Positions 45,028-53,593 of a DNA stretch of 64,000 bases are shown piece after piece (position 1 is the first letter of the stretch; each line of letters opens with the position of its first letter). The notes beneath the pieces are model-generated. The model was given only the letters and a program-made list of their open reading frames with translations. It did no database searches and was not told the origin of the DNA. A program made the translations under genes and the position numbers. Source of the stretch: Lewinella sp. W8 (GTDB lineage: Bacteria > Bacteroidota > Bacteroidia > Chitinophagales > Saprospiraceae); contig NZ_SNAQ03000001.1 of the NCBI RefSeq assembly GCF_004375085.3, positions 496,001-560,000 on the forward strand, in the 5' to 3' direction.

Positions 45028-46458
45028 TTACCGGTTCTTCAGCCGGTAGAACCAACGGAGGATGCTGGTCACCCGATCCGAGAGGAGGAATTCGGAGGTG
45101 CGGTCCCGGGCGGGCTTTTGGTTAATGCGGCTGCCCACGGGATAGGCGTAAATCTTGTTGGTCAGCGTACTGTACTTTTTGCCGAGGAGTTGGAGCAGTT
45201 GTAACTCCTGGATCATTTCCCCGGCACCGGGGGCGGCCATGGCGCCGCCAAGGATTTTTCCTCCTCCCCAGAAACCTTTGGACAGGCAGAGCATCAGGTG
45301 CCCTTCCCGGTAATCGGCCGCTACGGCCCGGTCGTCGTGGTCAAAGGATTGCTGCACGAGGTCGAAGTCAATACCAGCTTCCCGCAGCTGTCGGGGTGTC
45401 TGACCGAATACCGCAATTTCGGGGTCGGTAAAGGTGACCCAACTGAAGGCCTCCAGGCGATGCTTTTTGCGCAGGGGACTCAGGAAATTATTCCACAGGT
45501 CGGTGTTGTGCTTTTCCGCTCCGTGGCTGAACATTTCCCGGCCGTAGGCATCTCCCACGGTGTATACGTGTGGGTTGGTAGTCCGGTAGTAGTCGTCGGT
45601 GACGATTTTTCCGTCCCGGACTTCAATGCCCGCAGCGGCCAGGCCGATCCCCTCCGTGCGTACTTCCCGGCCGATGGCGGCCAGTAGGTGCGTAAAGGTT
45701 ATGGTTTGTCCATCGTTCAGGGTGGCGGAATGGGGCCCATCAAATTTGGTGATGGTGGTTTCGAAGCGGAGGTCGACGCCTTCCTGACGCAGTCGGTTGG
45801 CGAGGATGTTGCCCATGACGGCCGGGTCCTTTTCCAGCAACTGCTTGGCCCGGACGAGCAGCGTAACCTTACTGCCCAGGCGAACGAAAGCCTGGGCCAT
45901 TTCGCAGCTGATGGGGCCGCCCCCGACGATCAGGAGGTGTTCGGGGAGGGTGTCCAGTTCCCAGAACAGGCTTTCGTTGTCCCATTGCCGGACGTCATCC
46001 GCTCCGGGAACCTCGAGGTGGCGGGGGACGGAGCCGGTGGCCAGGACAATCCGCCGCGCCGTCAATTTCCGGTCGTTGACGGTCACCTCCCGTGCCGCTG
46101 AAAATTTGGCCTCGCCGATGATGGACTCCAGACCATACTCTTTTTCGAGGTACTCGGGTGTTTCGTGGGCCCGGATGATGTCCTGCTGCTCGTGGACGTA
46201 GCGCATGACGGCCGGGAAGTCGGCCTGGCCCGAGGTTTTCAGTCCGAAGCGTTCGGCTTGCTTTCCGCCGGCGAAGAGGGAGGCTACGTGGAGCAGCGCT
46301 TTGCTCGGGACGCAACCGTAGTTGAGGCAGTCCCCTCCAAAATTTTTGGCGGAGCGATCGATGAGGGCCACCTTCAGCCCGATGGCGGCCCCGAAGCCGG
46401 CGGCCCCGAGGCCGCCCGACCCGGCACCGATCACGATGAGGTCATGGGTATATTTCAT
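45028..46458 (-). CDS. Pyridine nucleotide-disulfide oxidoreductase (MerA/LpdA-like)
   Basis: 476 residues. FAD motif GAGSGG (11-16), redox pair Cys44 and Cys49 in GGDCLNYGCVPSK, NAD motif VGGGPISCEMA and the second FAD motif YTVGDAYG. The dimerisation domain lacks the His-Glu dyad of dihydrolipoamide dehydrogenase: where HPT-x-SE is expected the chain reads YAYPVGSRINQ. That Tyr-for-His change is seen in mercuric-reductase-like and other uncharacterised members, so lipoamide is unlikely to be the substrate. The C-terminus is extended and basic. Substrate unknown. Confidence 0.85.
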   Translation of the reverse strand: MKYTHDLIVIGAGSGGLGAAGFGAAIGLKVALIDRSAKNFGGDCLNYGCVPSKALLHVASLFAGGKQAERFGLKTSGQADFPAVMRYVHEQQDIIRAHETPEYLEKEYGLESIIGEAKFSAAREVTVNDRKLTARRIVLATGSVPRHLEVPGADDVRQWDNESLFWELDTLPEHLLIVGGGPISCEMAQAFVRLGSKVTLLVRAKQLLEKDPAVMGNILANRLRQEGVDLRFETTITKFDGPHSATLNDGQTITFTHLLAAIGREVRTEGIGLAAAGIEVRDGKIVTDDYYRTTNPHVYTVGDAYGREMFSHGAEKHNTDLWNNFLSPLRKKHRLEAFSWVTFTDPEIAVFGQTPRQLREAGIDFDLVQQSFDHDDRAVAADYREGHLMLCLSKGFWGGGKILGGAMAAPGAGEMIQELQLLQLLGKKYSTLTNKIYAYPVGSRINQKPARDRTSEFLLSDRVTSILRWFYRLKNR

Positions 46459-46509
46459 ACCTATGCATAAGGTCTGGAGTGGGGTTTATGTTTGGTGATG
46501 GCGGAATGA

Positions 46510-46763
46510 CCGGCTTGTTGGGAGCGCTTTTCGGGGGAGTGGTGGTTCAGGTCTGGTCTGTAGGCTGGTTGGTTGTCAGGCTGAACGCCCGGCTTGCGGA
46601 GCAAGCCTTTTCCGGTGTGGTGGTGGATTAGGTCTGCTCCGCAGGCCGGTCGGTTGAGAACGAAAAATGACCCTTGATATGAAGCAGTTCTCTCCCGCTA
46701 ACGCCCGGCTTGCGGAGCAAGCCTTTTCCGGTGTGGTGGTGGATTAGGTCTGCTCCGCAGGCC
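46510..46763. repeat. Upstream REP/BIME array of the RAYT locus
   Basis: Two intact inverted REP pairs and one decayed pair. REP type A, GGCTTGCGGAGCAAGCC, at 46591-46607 and 46707-46723; type B, GGTCTGCTCCGCAGGCC, at 46631-46647 and 46747-46763. B is the same hairpin in opposite orientation (its complement reads GGCCTGCGGAGCAGACC, core TGCGGAGCA). Decayed A and B copies are at 46510-46526 and 46550-46568. Each A is preceded by CCC or CC and followed by CTTTTCCGG. Confidence 0.85.
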
Positions 46764-46845
46764 GGTCGTCGATCAGTTATACAGATCTTGTCTGAAAATA
46801 CCGTAGCTTGGAAAGCCTTTTGTTTTTTTTACCCTATTAATTGTT

Positions 46846-47487
46846 ATGGCCTTCACCGAAAAGCAAAACCGGCTTCCACACCGTGATTTGGGGGAAGATT
46901 ATGTTCATCTCGTGTACCGAACCTTTGACTCCTTACCCCAGCGGGTGGCGGAAGAATTTTGGCGAAAACATCAAATTGAGCTGCTAACGATACGGCAATC
47001 CCCTACACTTGCACCCGAGTCAATAATGTGTTTTGAACAAAGAGCCACTGAGCGTGCCCAGAAAAAATTTCATCGCCTATCGGCTAAATTCCGGAAAGGA
47101 AAGGGACTGCTTCACCGTATAGAGTGTAAGCGGGTGGTTATTGATTCTTGGAAGTTTCTCGCCGACAAAGGAGACCTTGAATTGATTGCGGTATGCGTGA
47201 TGAATAATCACGTGCATGTCTTGATTGGGGGCGGAACAAATCTGGTTGATCTACCAGAGCTCATGCACCGACACAAAACGTTCACCGCAGTAAAGTGCAA
47301 TAAACTGCTCGGCCGCAAAGGTAAATTCTGGGCGTACGACTTTTTTGATCGTGATCTGAGGCCAGGAACCTTTCATCAAGTGCTGAGCTATATTTTAAAC
47401 AATCCCGTAGCGGCTCGTTCAGTACAACACTGGACAGAATATCCGGGGGTTTACTTGACGGAGGAATTGGTTGGAAAATATACGTAG
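46846..47487 (+). CDS. REP-associated tyrosine transposase (RAYT, Y1/HUH)
   Basis: 213 residues. The HUH motif is His122-Val-His124 in VCVMNNHVHVLIGGG, and the catalytic Tyr182 sits in HQVLSYILNNP, the Y1 transposase helix. Between them KGKFWAYDFFDRDLR is a family signature. Compared with IS200/IS605 TnpA it is longer at the N-terminus, as RAYTs are. It is bracketed by REP hairpin pairs of one family, the arrangement expected of a domesticated single-strand transposase that moves or copies REPs. The open frame is intact and probably functional. Leader region 46764-46845 is A/T-rich. Confidence 0.9.
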   Translation: MAFTEKQNRLPHRDLGEDYVHLVYRTFDSLPQRVAEEFWRKHQIELLTIRQSPTLAPESIMCFEQRATERAQKKFHRLSAKFRKGKGLLHRIECKRVVIDSWKFLADKGDLELIAVCVMNNHVHVLIGGGTNLVDLPELMHRHKTFTAVKCNKLLGRKGKFWAYDFFDRDLRPGTFHQVLSYILNNPVAARSVQHWTEYPGVYLTEELVGKYT

Positions 47488-47498
47488 GGTTATTGCCC

Positions 47499-47700
47499 GG
47501 CTTGCGGAGCAAGCCTCTTCCGGGGTGGGGAATTGGGATTAGGTCTGCTCCGCAGGCCGGTCGGTTGAGAACGAAAAATGACCCTTGATATGAAGCAGTT
47601 CTCTCCCGCTAAACGCCCGGCTTGCGGAGCAAGCCTTTTCCGGGGGGTGCTGGAGAGAGATTGATTATGCGGGCGGGTTGTTAGCAAGCCTCTTCCGGAG
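47499..47700. repeat. Downstream REP/BIME array of the RAYT locus
   Basis: Type A REP at 47499-47515 and 47619-47635, type B at 47542-47558, and a decayed fragment (AGCAAGCCTCTTCCGGA) at about 47682-47698, reaching mutS. The block 47542-47643 is almost identical to 46631-46731 upstream, differing by one inserted A, including the 50-base spacer GGTTGAGAACGAAAAATGAC and onward. Confidence 0.85.
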
Positions 47701-47706
47701 GCGCTT

Positions 47707-50394
47707 CTACTCCTCCAGCAATTGCTTGAGCTCATTCAGCTTCATCATGCATTCGATGGGCGTCATGTTGTTGATGCTGATTTCTTCGAGGGCCGCCTTG
47801 AGTTTTCCGGCGGTGGGGTCGACGGTTTCGAAGATGGAAAGTTGCATTGCTTCGGTGGACAGCGAGGCGGTGGCGGCGGTTTGGGCCTGGGGAGCATGGC
47901 CGTTCCCGGAAACTTCGGCACCTGCGCTTGCGCCCTGCTGATCACCGTCGGCAGTAATGTGCTGTTGCTCCAATTGGGCGAGGATGTCCGTGGCCCGGGC
48001 AACAATGCTGCGGGGCATTCCGGCCATCTGGGCGACGTGGATACCGAAACTGTGCTGACTTCCGCCGGGCACCAGTTTGCGCAGGAAAATGATGCGGTTG
48101 CCGTGCTCCTTGATGGCTACGGAATAGTTCTTGATGCGTTCCAGTCGGCCGGCCAGCTCGTTGAGCTCGTGGTAGTGGGTGGCGAAAAGCGTTTTGGGCC
48201 GCGTCTGCCCGTTGCTGTGTAGGTATTCGGCAATGGCCCAGGCGATGCTGATGCCGTCGAAAGTACTGGTTCCCCGGCCGATTTCATCGAGCAGGATGAG
48301 GCTGCGGTCGGTGATGTTGTTCATGATCGAGGCCGTCTCGTTCATCTCCACCATGAAGGTGGATTCTCCGCTGGAAATGTTGTCGCTGGCCCCCACGCGG
48401 GTGAAGACGCGATCGATGAGGCCGAGACGGGCCTGCTGGGCGGGCACGAAGCTCCCCATCTGCGCCATGAGGGCGATGAGGGCCGTCTGGCGGAGGAGCG
48501 CCGATTTACCCGACATGTTCGGCCCAGTGATCATGATGATCTGCTGTTCCTCCGGATCGAGGCGAACGTCGTTGGGGATGTACTGCTCCCCGACCGCCAA
48601 CTGTTGTTCGATGACGGGGTGGCGGCCCTGGGTGATGTCGATGTCCTGGCTCTCGTCCAGCTCCGGCATCACGTAACGGTGCTGGTTCGCCACCTTGGCG
48701 AAGGACAGCAGGCAGTCGAGCTGCCCGATCAGGGCGGCGTTGTGCTGGATGGGCGCAATGAACTGCTGCAACCAGACCACCAGTTCCTCGTAAAGCTCTT
48801 CCTCCCGCTGCAGGATTTTGTCTTCCGCGTTGAGGATCTTATTCTCCAGCTCCTTGAGTTCTTCGGTGATGTAGCGTTCGGCGTTGGTGAGCGTCTGCTT
48901 GCGGGTCCACTCTTCAGGAACGTCGTTCTTGTACTTATTGGTGACCTCCAAATAGTACCCGAACACGTTGTTGAAGCCGATCTTCAAACTACTGATGCCG
49001 GTGCGCTCCACCTCCCGCTGCTGAATTGCGGCCAAGCGCCCCTTGCCGTTGCGGGTGATGTCCCGCAGTTCATCCAGCGCTGGATCGAATCCGTCGGCAA
49101 TCACGCCCCCCTTATTGAGGTTGACGGCCGGAGACTCCTGCACCTGGCGGTCGATTTCGGCGCATACCTCGGGCAGGTCATCCAGCTTACCGGCAATGTG
49201 GGCCAGGACTTCGTTTTTCGCGTCGGCGATCAGCGCCTTAATGGGGCCGATGGCGCAAAGGGCATCGCGCAGCGCCCGGATTTCCCGGGGATTGATTTTA
49301 CCGAGGGGAACCTTGCTGATGAGGCGTTCCAGGTCGCCGATCTGCTTCAGGCAGCCGTCCAGATCCTGCAGCAGGACGGGGGAGCCAACGAAGGTATTGA
49401 CCACGGCGTGCCGTGACCGGATGGCCTTGAGGTCAATGAGCGGCAAGACGACCCACTTGCGGAGCAAGCGTCCACCCATGGGCGTGACCGTGTGGTCGAG
49501 CACCCGCACCAACGGTACGCCGTTGTCGTGCGGACTGTGCAGCAGCTCCAGGTTGCGAATCGTGAAGCGGTCCAGCCAGACGTAGCGGTCGTTGGCCAGT
49601 CGGCTGATGCGCGTAATGTGCTGCAGGTTCTTGTTTTCGGTGGTCTCCAGGTAGTGTAAGATGGACCCCGCGGCCAGTTGGGCGAGCTGCATTTCCTCCA
49701 CCCCGAATCCCTTCAGGCTGGTGGCGTTGAACTGCCGAAGGAGCTTTTCCTGGGTGTAGTCTTCAGTGAAGATCCATTCGTCGAGCGGACTGAGGTAAAA
49801 CCGATCTCCGAAACGTTCCAGAAAAGTTTTTTTGCGGTCCTTGCTGAGCAGCACTTCCTTGGGGGTGAAGCTTTGGAGAAGTTTATCCACGTAATCGCCC
49901 GAGCCTTCGGCGACGAGAAATTCTCCCGTGCTGATGTCGAGCAGGGACAATCCAAAGACGTCCTTTTTGCCCCCGGACCAGGCCACCGAGGCCAGGAAGT
50001 TGTTGCTCTTGTGGTCCAGCAGTTTATCGTCTACGGCCAGGCCGGGGGTGACGATTTCCGTGACGCCCCGCCGGACAATCTTCTTCTCCTTACTGGGTTT
50101 TTCCAGCTGCTCGCAGATGGCTACCCGGTAGCCGGCCTTGACGAGGCGGGGCAGGTACATGTCCAGACTGTGGTAGGGGAAGCCCGCCAGTTCCACGTCG
50201 CTGCCGCCGTTGTTGCGGCTGGTCAGGATGATCCCCAGTACCTGGGCGGCCTTGACGGCATCCTCGCCGAAGGTCTCGTAAAAGTCGCCCACCCGGAACA
50301 GCAGCAAACTTTCCGGGTGCTTGGCCTTCACCTGGTTGTATTGCTGCATCAGCGGAGTGACCTTCTTGGAGCGCTTCTTGGATGTCTTTGCCAT
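47707..50394 (-). CDS. mutS: DNA mismatch repair protein MutS
   Basis: 895 residues. The mismatch-recognition motif Phe-Tyr-Glu is in VGDFYETFGEDA (about 37-48), and the ATPase has Walker A GPNMSGKS (624-631), the SSGESTFMVEMNET signature, Walker B SLILLDEIGRGTSTFDG and the ATHYHEL switch. A helix-turn-helix and a beta-clamp-binding tail region close the protein (QHITADGDQ linker). Full-length MutS1, which recognises mismatches with MutL. Its 3' end abuts the RAYT/REP locus. Confidence 0.97.
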   Translation of the reverse strand: MAKTSKKRSKKVTPLMQQYNQVKAKHPESLLLFRVGDFYETFGEDAVKAAQVLGIILTSRNNGGSDVELAGFPYHSLDMYLPRLVKAGYRVAICEQLEKPSKEKKIVRRGVTEIVTPGLAVDDKLLDHKSNNFLASVAWSGGKKDVFGLSLLDISTGEFLVAEGSGDYVDKLLQSFTPKEVLLSKDRKKTFLERFGDRFYLSPLDEWIFTEDYTQEKLLRQFNATSLKGFGVEEMQLAQLAAGSILHYLETTENKNLQHITRISRLANDRYVWLDRFTIRNLELLHSPHDNGVPLVRVLDHTVTPMGGRLLRKWVVLPLIDLKAIRSRHAVVNTFVGSPVLLQDLDGCLKQIGDLERLISKVPLGKINPREIRALRDALCAIGPIKALIADAKNEVLAHIAGKLDDLPEVCAEIDRQVQESPAVNLNKGGVIADGFDPALDELRDITRNGKGRLAAIQQREVERTGISSLKIGFNNVFGYYLEVTNKYKNDVPEEWTRKQTLTNAERYITEELKELENKILNAEDKILQREEELYEELVVWLQQFIAPIQHNAALIGQLDCLLSFAKVANQHRYVMPELDESQDIDITQGRHPVIEQQLAVGEQYIPNDVRLDPEEQQIIMITGPNMSGKSALLRQTALIALMAQMGSFVPAQQARLGLIDRVFTRVGASDNISSGESTFMVEMNETASIMNNITDRSLILLDEIGRGTSTFDGISIAWAIAEYLHSNGQTRPKTLFATHYHELNELAGRLERIKNYSVAIKEHGNRIIFLRKLVPGGSQHSFGIHVAQMAGMPRSIVARATDILAQLEQQHITADGDQQGASAGAEVSGNGHAPQAQTAATASLSTEAMQLSIFETVDPTAGKLKAALEEISINNMTPIECMMKLNELKQLLEE

Positions 50395-50423
50395 GACTGG
50401 CGAAGATAGAAAACCAGGAGGAT

Positions 50424-50445
50424 TTAGGACTGAGGATTAAGGATA
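50424..50445. repeat. AATCCT-type short repeats upstream of mutS
   Basis: GGATTTAGGACTGAGGATTAAGGAT on the forward strand is, read in reverse, a run of ATCCTTAATCCTCAGTCC, the same unit as at 2051-2083 and 61650-61672. Confidence 0.4.
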
Positions 50446-50499
50446 AAGGCGGGGGCTGAGGAGAAGGAAGACAGGAAGAAGGAAGACAGAAGTAGCGTT

Positions 50500-50656
50500 C
50501 ATCGGATGTCTCCGGAGCGAAGCGGAGGGTCATCCGATGCATCGCGGGGTCGTTTGGGAAAAGCCAGATGGCTACGGGGATCAATTTTTTGAGAGAAATG
50601 GGGTAAGTTCAGAAGAAAGCTAAGGAAAAGGAAGGGCCATCCAATGCATCGCGGGG
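50500..50656. repeat. CATCGGATG hairpin repeat between mutS and the S8 gene
   Basis: Arms CATCGGATG (50500-50508) and CATCCGATG (50531-50539) with an inner CTCCG / CGGAG stem. The right side continues CATCGCGGGG, and CATCCAATGCATCGCGGGG recurs at 50638-50656. A related hairpin is at 61601-61638. This 325-bp gap between divergent genes holds no other feature besides purine-rich GGAAGACAG copies. Confidence 0.6.
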
Positions 50657-50719
50657 GAAGGAGTAAGAGAGCGGATAAATCTGGCGATACCTTCCGCCAT
50701 TCTTTCCTATCTTCCCAGC

Positions 50720-52699
50720 ATGAAGGAGATTAAAGTACAATCGGAGTCCGGAGACCTTGCCCTGAGAAAATCCAGTAAGCTGGTGGGGTTGCGGAAAAAC
50801 CGGGAGGAAAAGGAGGTGGATGCCGTGGAAACGAACGTCATCCCCGACCTGGGAGGATTCCAGGTGGTTTCTTTACGTCAGGATAAAAACATCGACGACG
50901 CCCTGGATGAGGTGCGCCGGGATGATTCTGTCGACGTCGGCACCCACGTGTACTTTGTGGACGGGGATAACCGTCCGGTGGTGCCCACCGGCATCATCTA
51001 CTGCCATTTGGCCGAAGGGGTCGGGAAGGAAGAAAGTCAGGTAATTTTTGACACCTTTGCCCTCGAAGTACTCGAGCAGCGGGAAGACGGCACCTGCGTG
51101 CTGCAGGTAACTCCCAAGAGTCCGAACCCCCTAAAGGTAGCCGTGGCGCTCCAGAAGCTCAGCATGGTGGAGAAAGCCATTCCGGACCTGGACGTTCCCC
51201 TGGACCAGTATTTCGTCGAACCCCGCGACGGCCTACTCTCCCACCAGTGGCACCTACAGAATAACGGTAGGGTAGCGGACGTACCCAACTTCCCGCTGAA
51301 GCCCGGGGCGGACGCCAAGGTGCGTGCCGCCTGGCGGCGCCTGGGTAACCTCGGCAGCTCCTCCATCACCGTGGCCGTCATCGACAACGGCTTTGACCTG
51401 AACCACCCCGATTTACGGGGTAAGGTGGTCGCACCCCTGAGCATCTCCAGCGGTAGCGCCCAACTCCCGACGGGCTCGGCGGTGGGCAACCACGCCACCC
51501 CCTGTGCGAGCGTGGCCATCGGCGCGGCCAACGGCAGCGGCCTGGTGGGCGCCGCCCCCCTATCACGGCTGATGCCCCTGCACGGACTGACCTACTCCAA
51601 GTGGCTCACCGAACGGATGTTCAGCCACTGCATCCGCAACGGGGCCGACGTTATCTCCTGTTCCTGGGGCACCATCGACCCCCGTTTCCGTCCGGGGAAC
51701 GAACATATCCAGTCCGTACGGCGGGCCATCACCAGCGGACGAAACGGCAAGGGTTCCGTGGTGGTCTTTGCGGCCGGTAACGAGGGCCGGGAGTACATTA
51801 ATTATTACGCCACCATTCCCGGCGTGATTGCCGTGGGGGCCAGCACCAGCAACGATACCCACGCCAGCTACAGCAACCGGGGCACCGGCCTGAGCGTGGT
51901 GGCCCCCAGCGACGGCGGCTGGCCGATTCTGGCCGCCCGCGCCAGCTGGGACGGCGGCAACCCCGGGATGCCGGCCAATAAACGGTATTACGTCGACGGC
52001 ATCGACCGTGGGCCCTTCTACAAGCACTTCGGGGGCACCAGCTCCGCTACGCCCCTGGTGGCGGGAATCTGCGCGCTGATGCTGTCGGCCAATCCCAACC
52101 TGACCAGCGCCCAGGTGAAAAGCATCCTGGAGTCCACGGCCGATAAGATCGGCAACCGTTGGGATTACGACGCCCGGGGATATTCCACCAAGTATGGCTT
52201 TGGCCGGGTGAACGCCGAACGGGCCGTGGCCGAGGCCCAGCGACTGGCGGGCGTCGGAACGACTCCGCCCCCGATCACCACGCCAACCACGCCTCCCGCA
52301 GGAGGGACGACCACGCCACCGATTACCACTCCGCCGCCAACCCCCACACCGCCGCCGGTCACGACGCCAACTACCCCCACCACGCCACCGCCGGTTTCCG
52401 CGCCCGTGTCCGGCAACGATCTGATCCGGATTTCGGTCAGCGGACAATCCCGCAGCGGATTCGGCCTGCAGGTGGCCGTGAATAAGGAATTTGAGAACGT
52501 GCTGAAAAAAGTACAGGAACTGGAAGCTAAATTCCGCCTGCCGGTGCTGATTCACATCAGTGAGGTCAACGGGGCCACGGCCTTCAAGATCATCGTGGGG
52601 CCGTTCGCTACGCGGAGTGCCGCCGAAAGCGCCAAAAGTCGCCTGATCGCCGGGGGAATCCGCCAGCCGTGGCTGCGCTCCCTCAGTTCGGTGGTATAA
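50720..52699 (+). CDS. Subtilisin-family (S8) protease with C-terminal SPOR-like domain, no signal peptide
   Basis: 659 residues. N-terminal ~170 residues resemble a propeptide (VSLRQDKNIDDALDEV, VFDTFALEVL, MVEKAIPDLDVPLDQYF) but no signal peptide precedes it. Catalytic triad: Asp222 in AVIDNGFDLNHPD, His258 in GNHATPCASVA (Ala where HGT is usual) and Ser441 in GGTSSATPLVAG. Then a Pro/Thr linker (about 515-570) and a SPOR-like domain (about 575-655: GFGLQVAVNKEFENVLKK, FKIIVGPFATRSAAESAK). SPOR domains bind denuded peptidoglycan, which needs export, so the missing signal is odd. A small lipoprotein gene follows after 64 bp. Confidence 0.85.
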   Translation: MKEIKVQSESGDLALRKSSKLVGLRKNREEKEVDAVETNVIPDLGGFQVVSLRQDKNIDDALDEVRRDDSVDVGTHVYFVDGDNRPVVPTGIIYCHLAEGVGKEESQVIFDTFALEVLEQREDGTCVLQVTPKSPNPLKVAVALQKLSMVEKAIPDLDVPLDQYFVEPRDGLLSHQWHLQNNGRVADVPNFPLKPGADAKVRAAWRRLGNLGSSSITVAVIDNGFDLNHPDLRGKVVAPLSISSGSAQLPTGSAVGNHATPCASVAIGAANGSGLVGAAPLSRLMPLHGLTYSKWLTERMFSHCIRNGADVISCSWGTIDPRFRPGNEHIQSVRRAITSGRNGKGSVVVFAAGNEGREYINYYATIPGVIAVGASTSNDTHASYSNRGTGLSVVAPSDGGWPILAARASWDGGNPGMPANKRYYVDGIDRGPFYKHFGGTSSATPLVAGICALMLSANPNLTSAQVKSILESTADKIGNRWDYDARGYSTKYGFGRVNAERAVAEAQRLAGVGTTPPPITTPTTPPAGGTTTPPITTPPPTPTPPPVTTPTTPTTPPPVSAPVSGNDLIRISVSGQSRSGFGLQVAVNKEFENVLKKVQELEAKFRLPVLIHISEVNGATAFKIIVGPFATRSAAESAKSRLIAGGIRQPWLRSLSSVV

Positions 52700-52763
52700 A
52701 TTTGGCGATGGTTGTAACGGAAAAAGACGACTCAGCATAAAGAACCAAAACAACCCCTTATTC

Positions 52764-53093
52764 ATGTACAAGTTCTTGTATCCCGTTTTGCTCTTTGCCG
52801 CCATTTTCGTAGCCGCCTGTGGCGACGACGATGATCCGGTTACCCCCAACAACTGTACCAGCGCGGCCTTTAGTACGGCCCTAAGCGACGCGGTGATGGC
52901 CCTCAGTGATGCGGCCGTTGCCTACGGAAATGATCCCACCCAGGCCAATTGTGACGCCTGGCGTCAGGAGGCCAATGATTACCTGGACGCCGTCGAGGGC
53001 TTCGAAACCTGTGCTGCGGTGACCAGCACCCAGGAATACCAGGATGCGCTGGCGCAAGCTCGCCAGGAAGTCAATAATTTTTCCTGCAATTAA
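52764..53093 (+). CDS. Small lipoprotein, unknown
   Basis: 109 residues with a lipoprotein signal; Cys19 in FVAACGDDDDP is the lipidation site, followed by the acidic run common in Bacteroidota surface lipoproteins. The mature part is helical with three further Cys (NNCTS, ANCDAW, ETCAAV) and a C-terminal FSCN, so two disulfides are possible. No known domain. Same strand as the S8 protease, 64 bp apart. Confidence 0.75.
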   Translation: MYKFLYPVLLFAAIFVAACGDDDDPVTPNNCTSAAFSTALSDAVMALSDAAVAYGNDPTQANCDAWRQEANDYLDAVEGFETCAAVTSTQEYQDALAQARQEVNNFSCN

Positions 53094-53191
53094 TGATTCT
53101 ACTCCTTCGGATAATTGCGTCCGGGGGCTGAAGGATGGATGACCTAGGCGGTTCAGTTCGTAAAAAGAGACTATTGTTCCGGATGCCGAGA

Positions 53192-53240
53192 CCTCCGAGC
53201 AGCAATCCGGGCCTCCGACCCAGTAAAGACTGCTCGGAGG
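53192..53240. repeat. 11-bp inverted repeat with 27-base loop
   Basis: Perfect arms CCTCCGAGCAG and CTGCTCGGAGG; no U-run, about 100 bases after the lipoprotein stop. Confidence 0.6.
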
Positions 53241-53442
53241 ACCGGCAATGATACCTTAGACTAGAGCGCTCCTCGGAGCCGTCGAGTGCAACGATTTGCT
53301 CCGAGGTGTCGCGAAAGTCGGTGACGCACCCAATTTTCGCGTGGCTCGTCGGGATCGCCGAATTGAAACAATTGCGACGGCGCGCGGGTGCCGTGCGGTG
53401 GGTGAAGCCATGATCTATGATCTTGGCTCCGCTGGGCATCTT

Positions 53443-53452
53443 GGCACCTGCG
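53443..53452 (+). repeat. GGCACCTGCG motif, copy 3
   Basis: GGCACCTGCG followed by CCCCGTCGCATAAT, 142 bases upstream of the M61 gene. Confidence 0.35.
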
Positions 53453-53593
53453 CCCCGTCGCATAATATTTCCGCCACTCCAAAATGAAGGAAAAACCGGG
53501 TCGGTAGTGCGCCCAATCCGGGAAATCCCGCCGGGACTGCCTTGGGGGTAAGCGGTTTATGCCGTAATTAGCGGACAATAAACAACTAATACG

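Larger units (their letters stand above)
53094..53593. other. 500-bp intergenic region with inverted repeats
   Basis: Contains an 11-bp inverted repeat CCTCCGAGCAG / CTGCTCGGAGG at 53192-53202 and 53230-53240, further GCTCC/GGAGC pairs up to 53310, and a GGCACCTGCG motif at 53443. No convincing gene in any frame. Confidence 0.5.

Noticed and set aside
49456-49469. REP-core match CTTGCGGAGCAAGC inside mutS
   Set aside because: It encodes part of the conserved MutS motif GRLLRKW in frame, so the match to the REP stem is explained by codon choice; it lacks the REP flanks.
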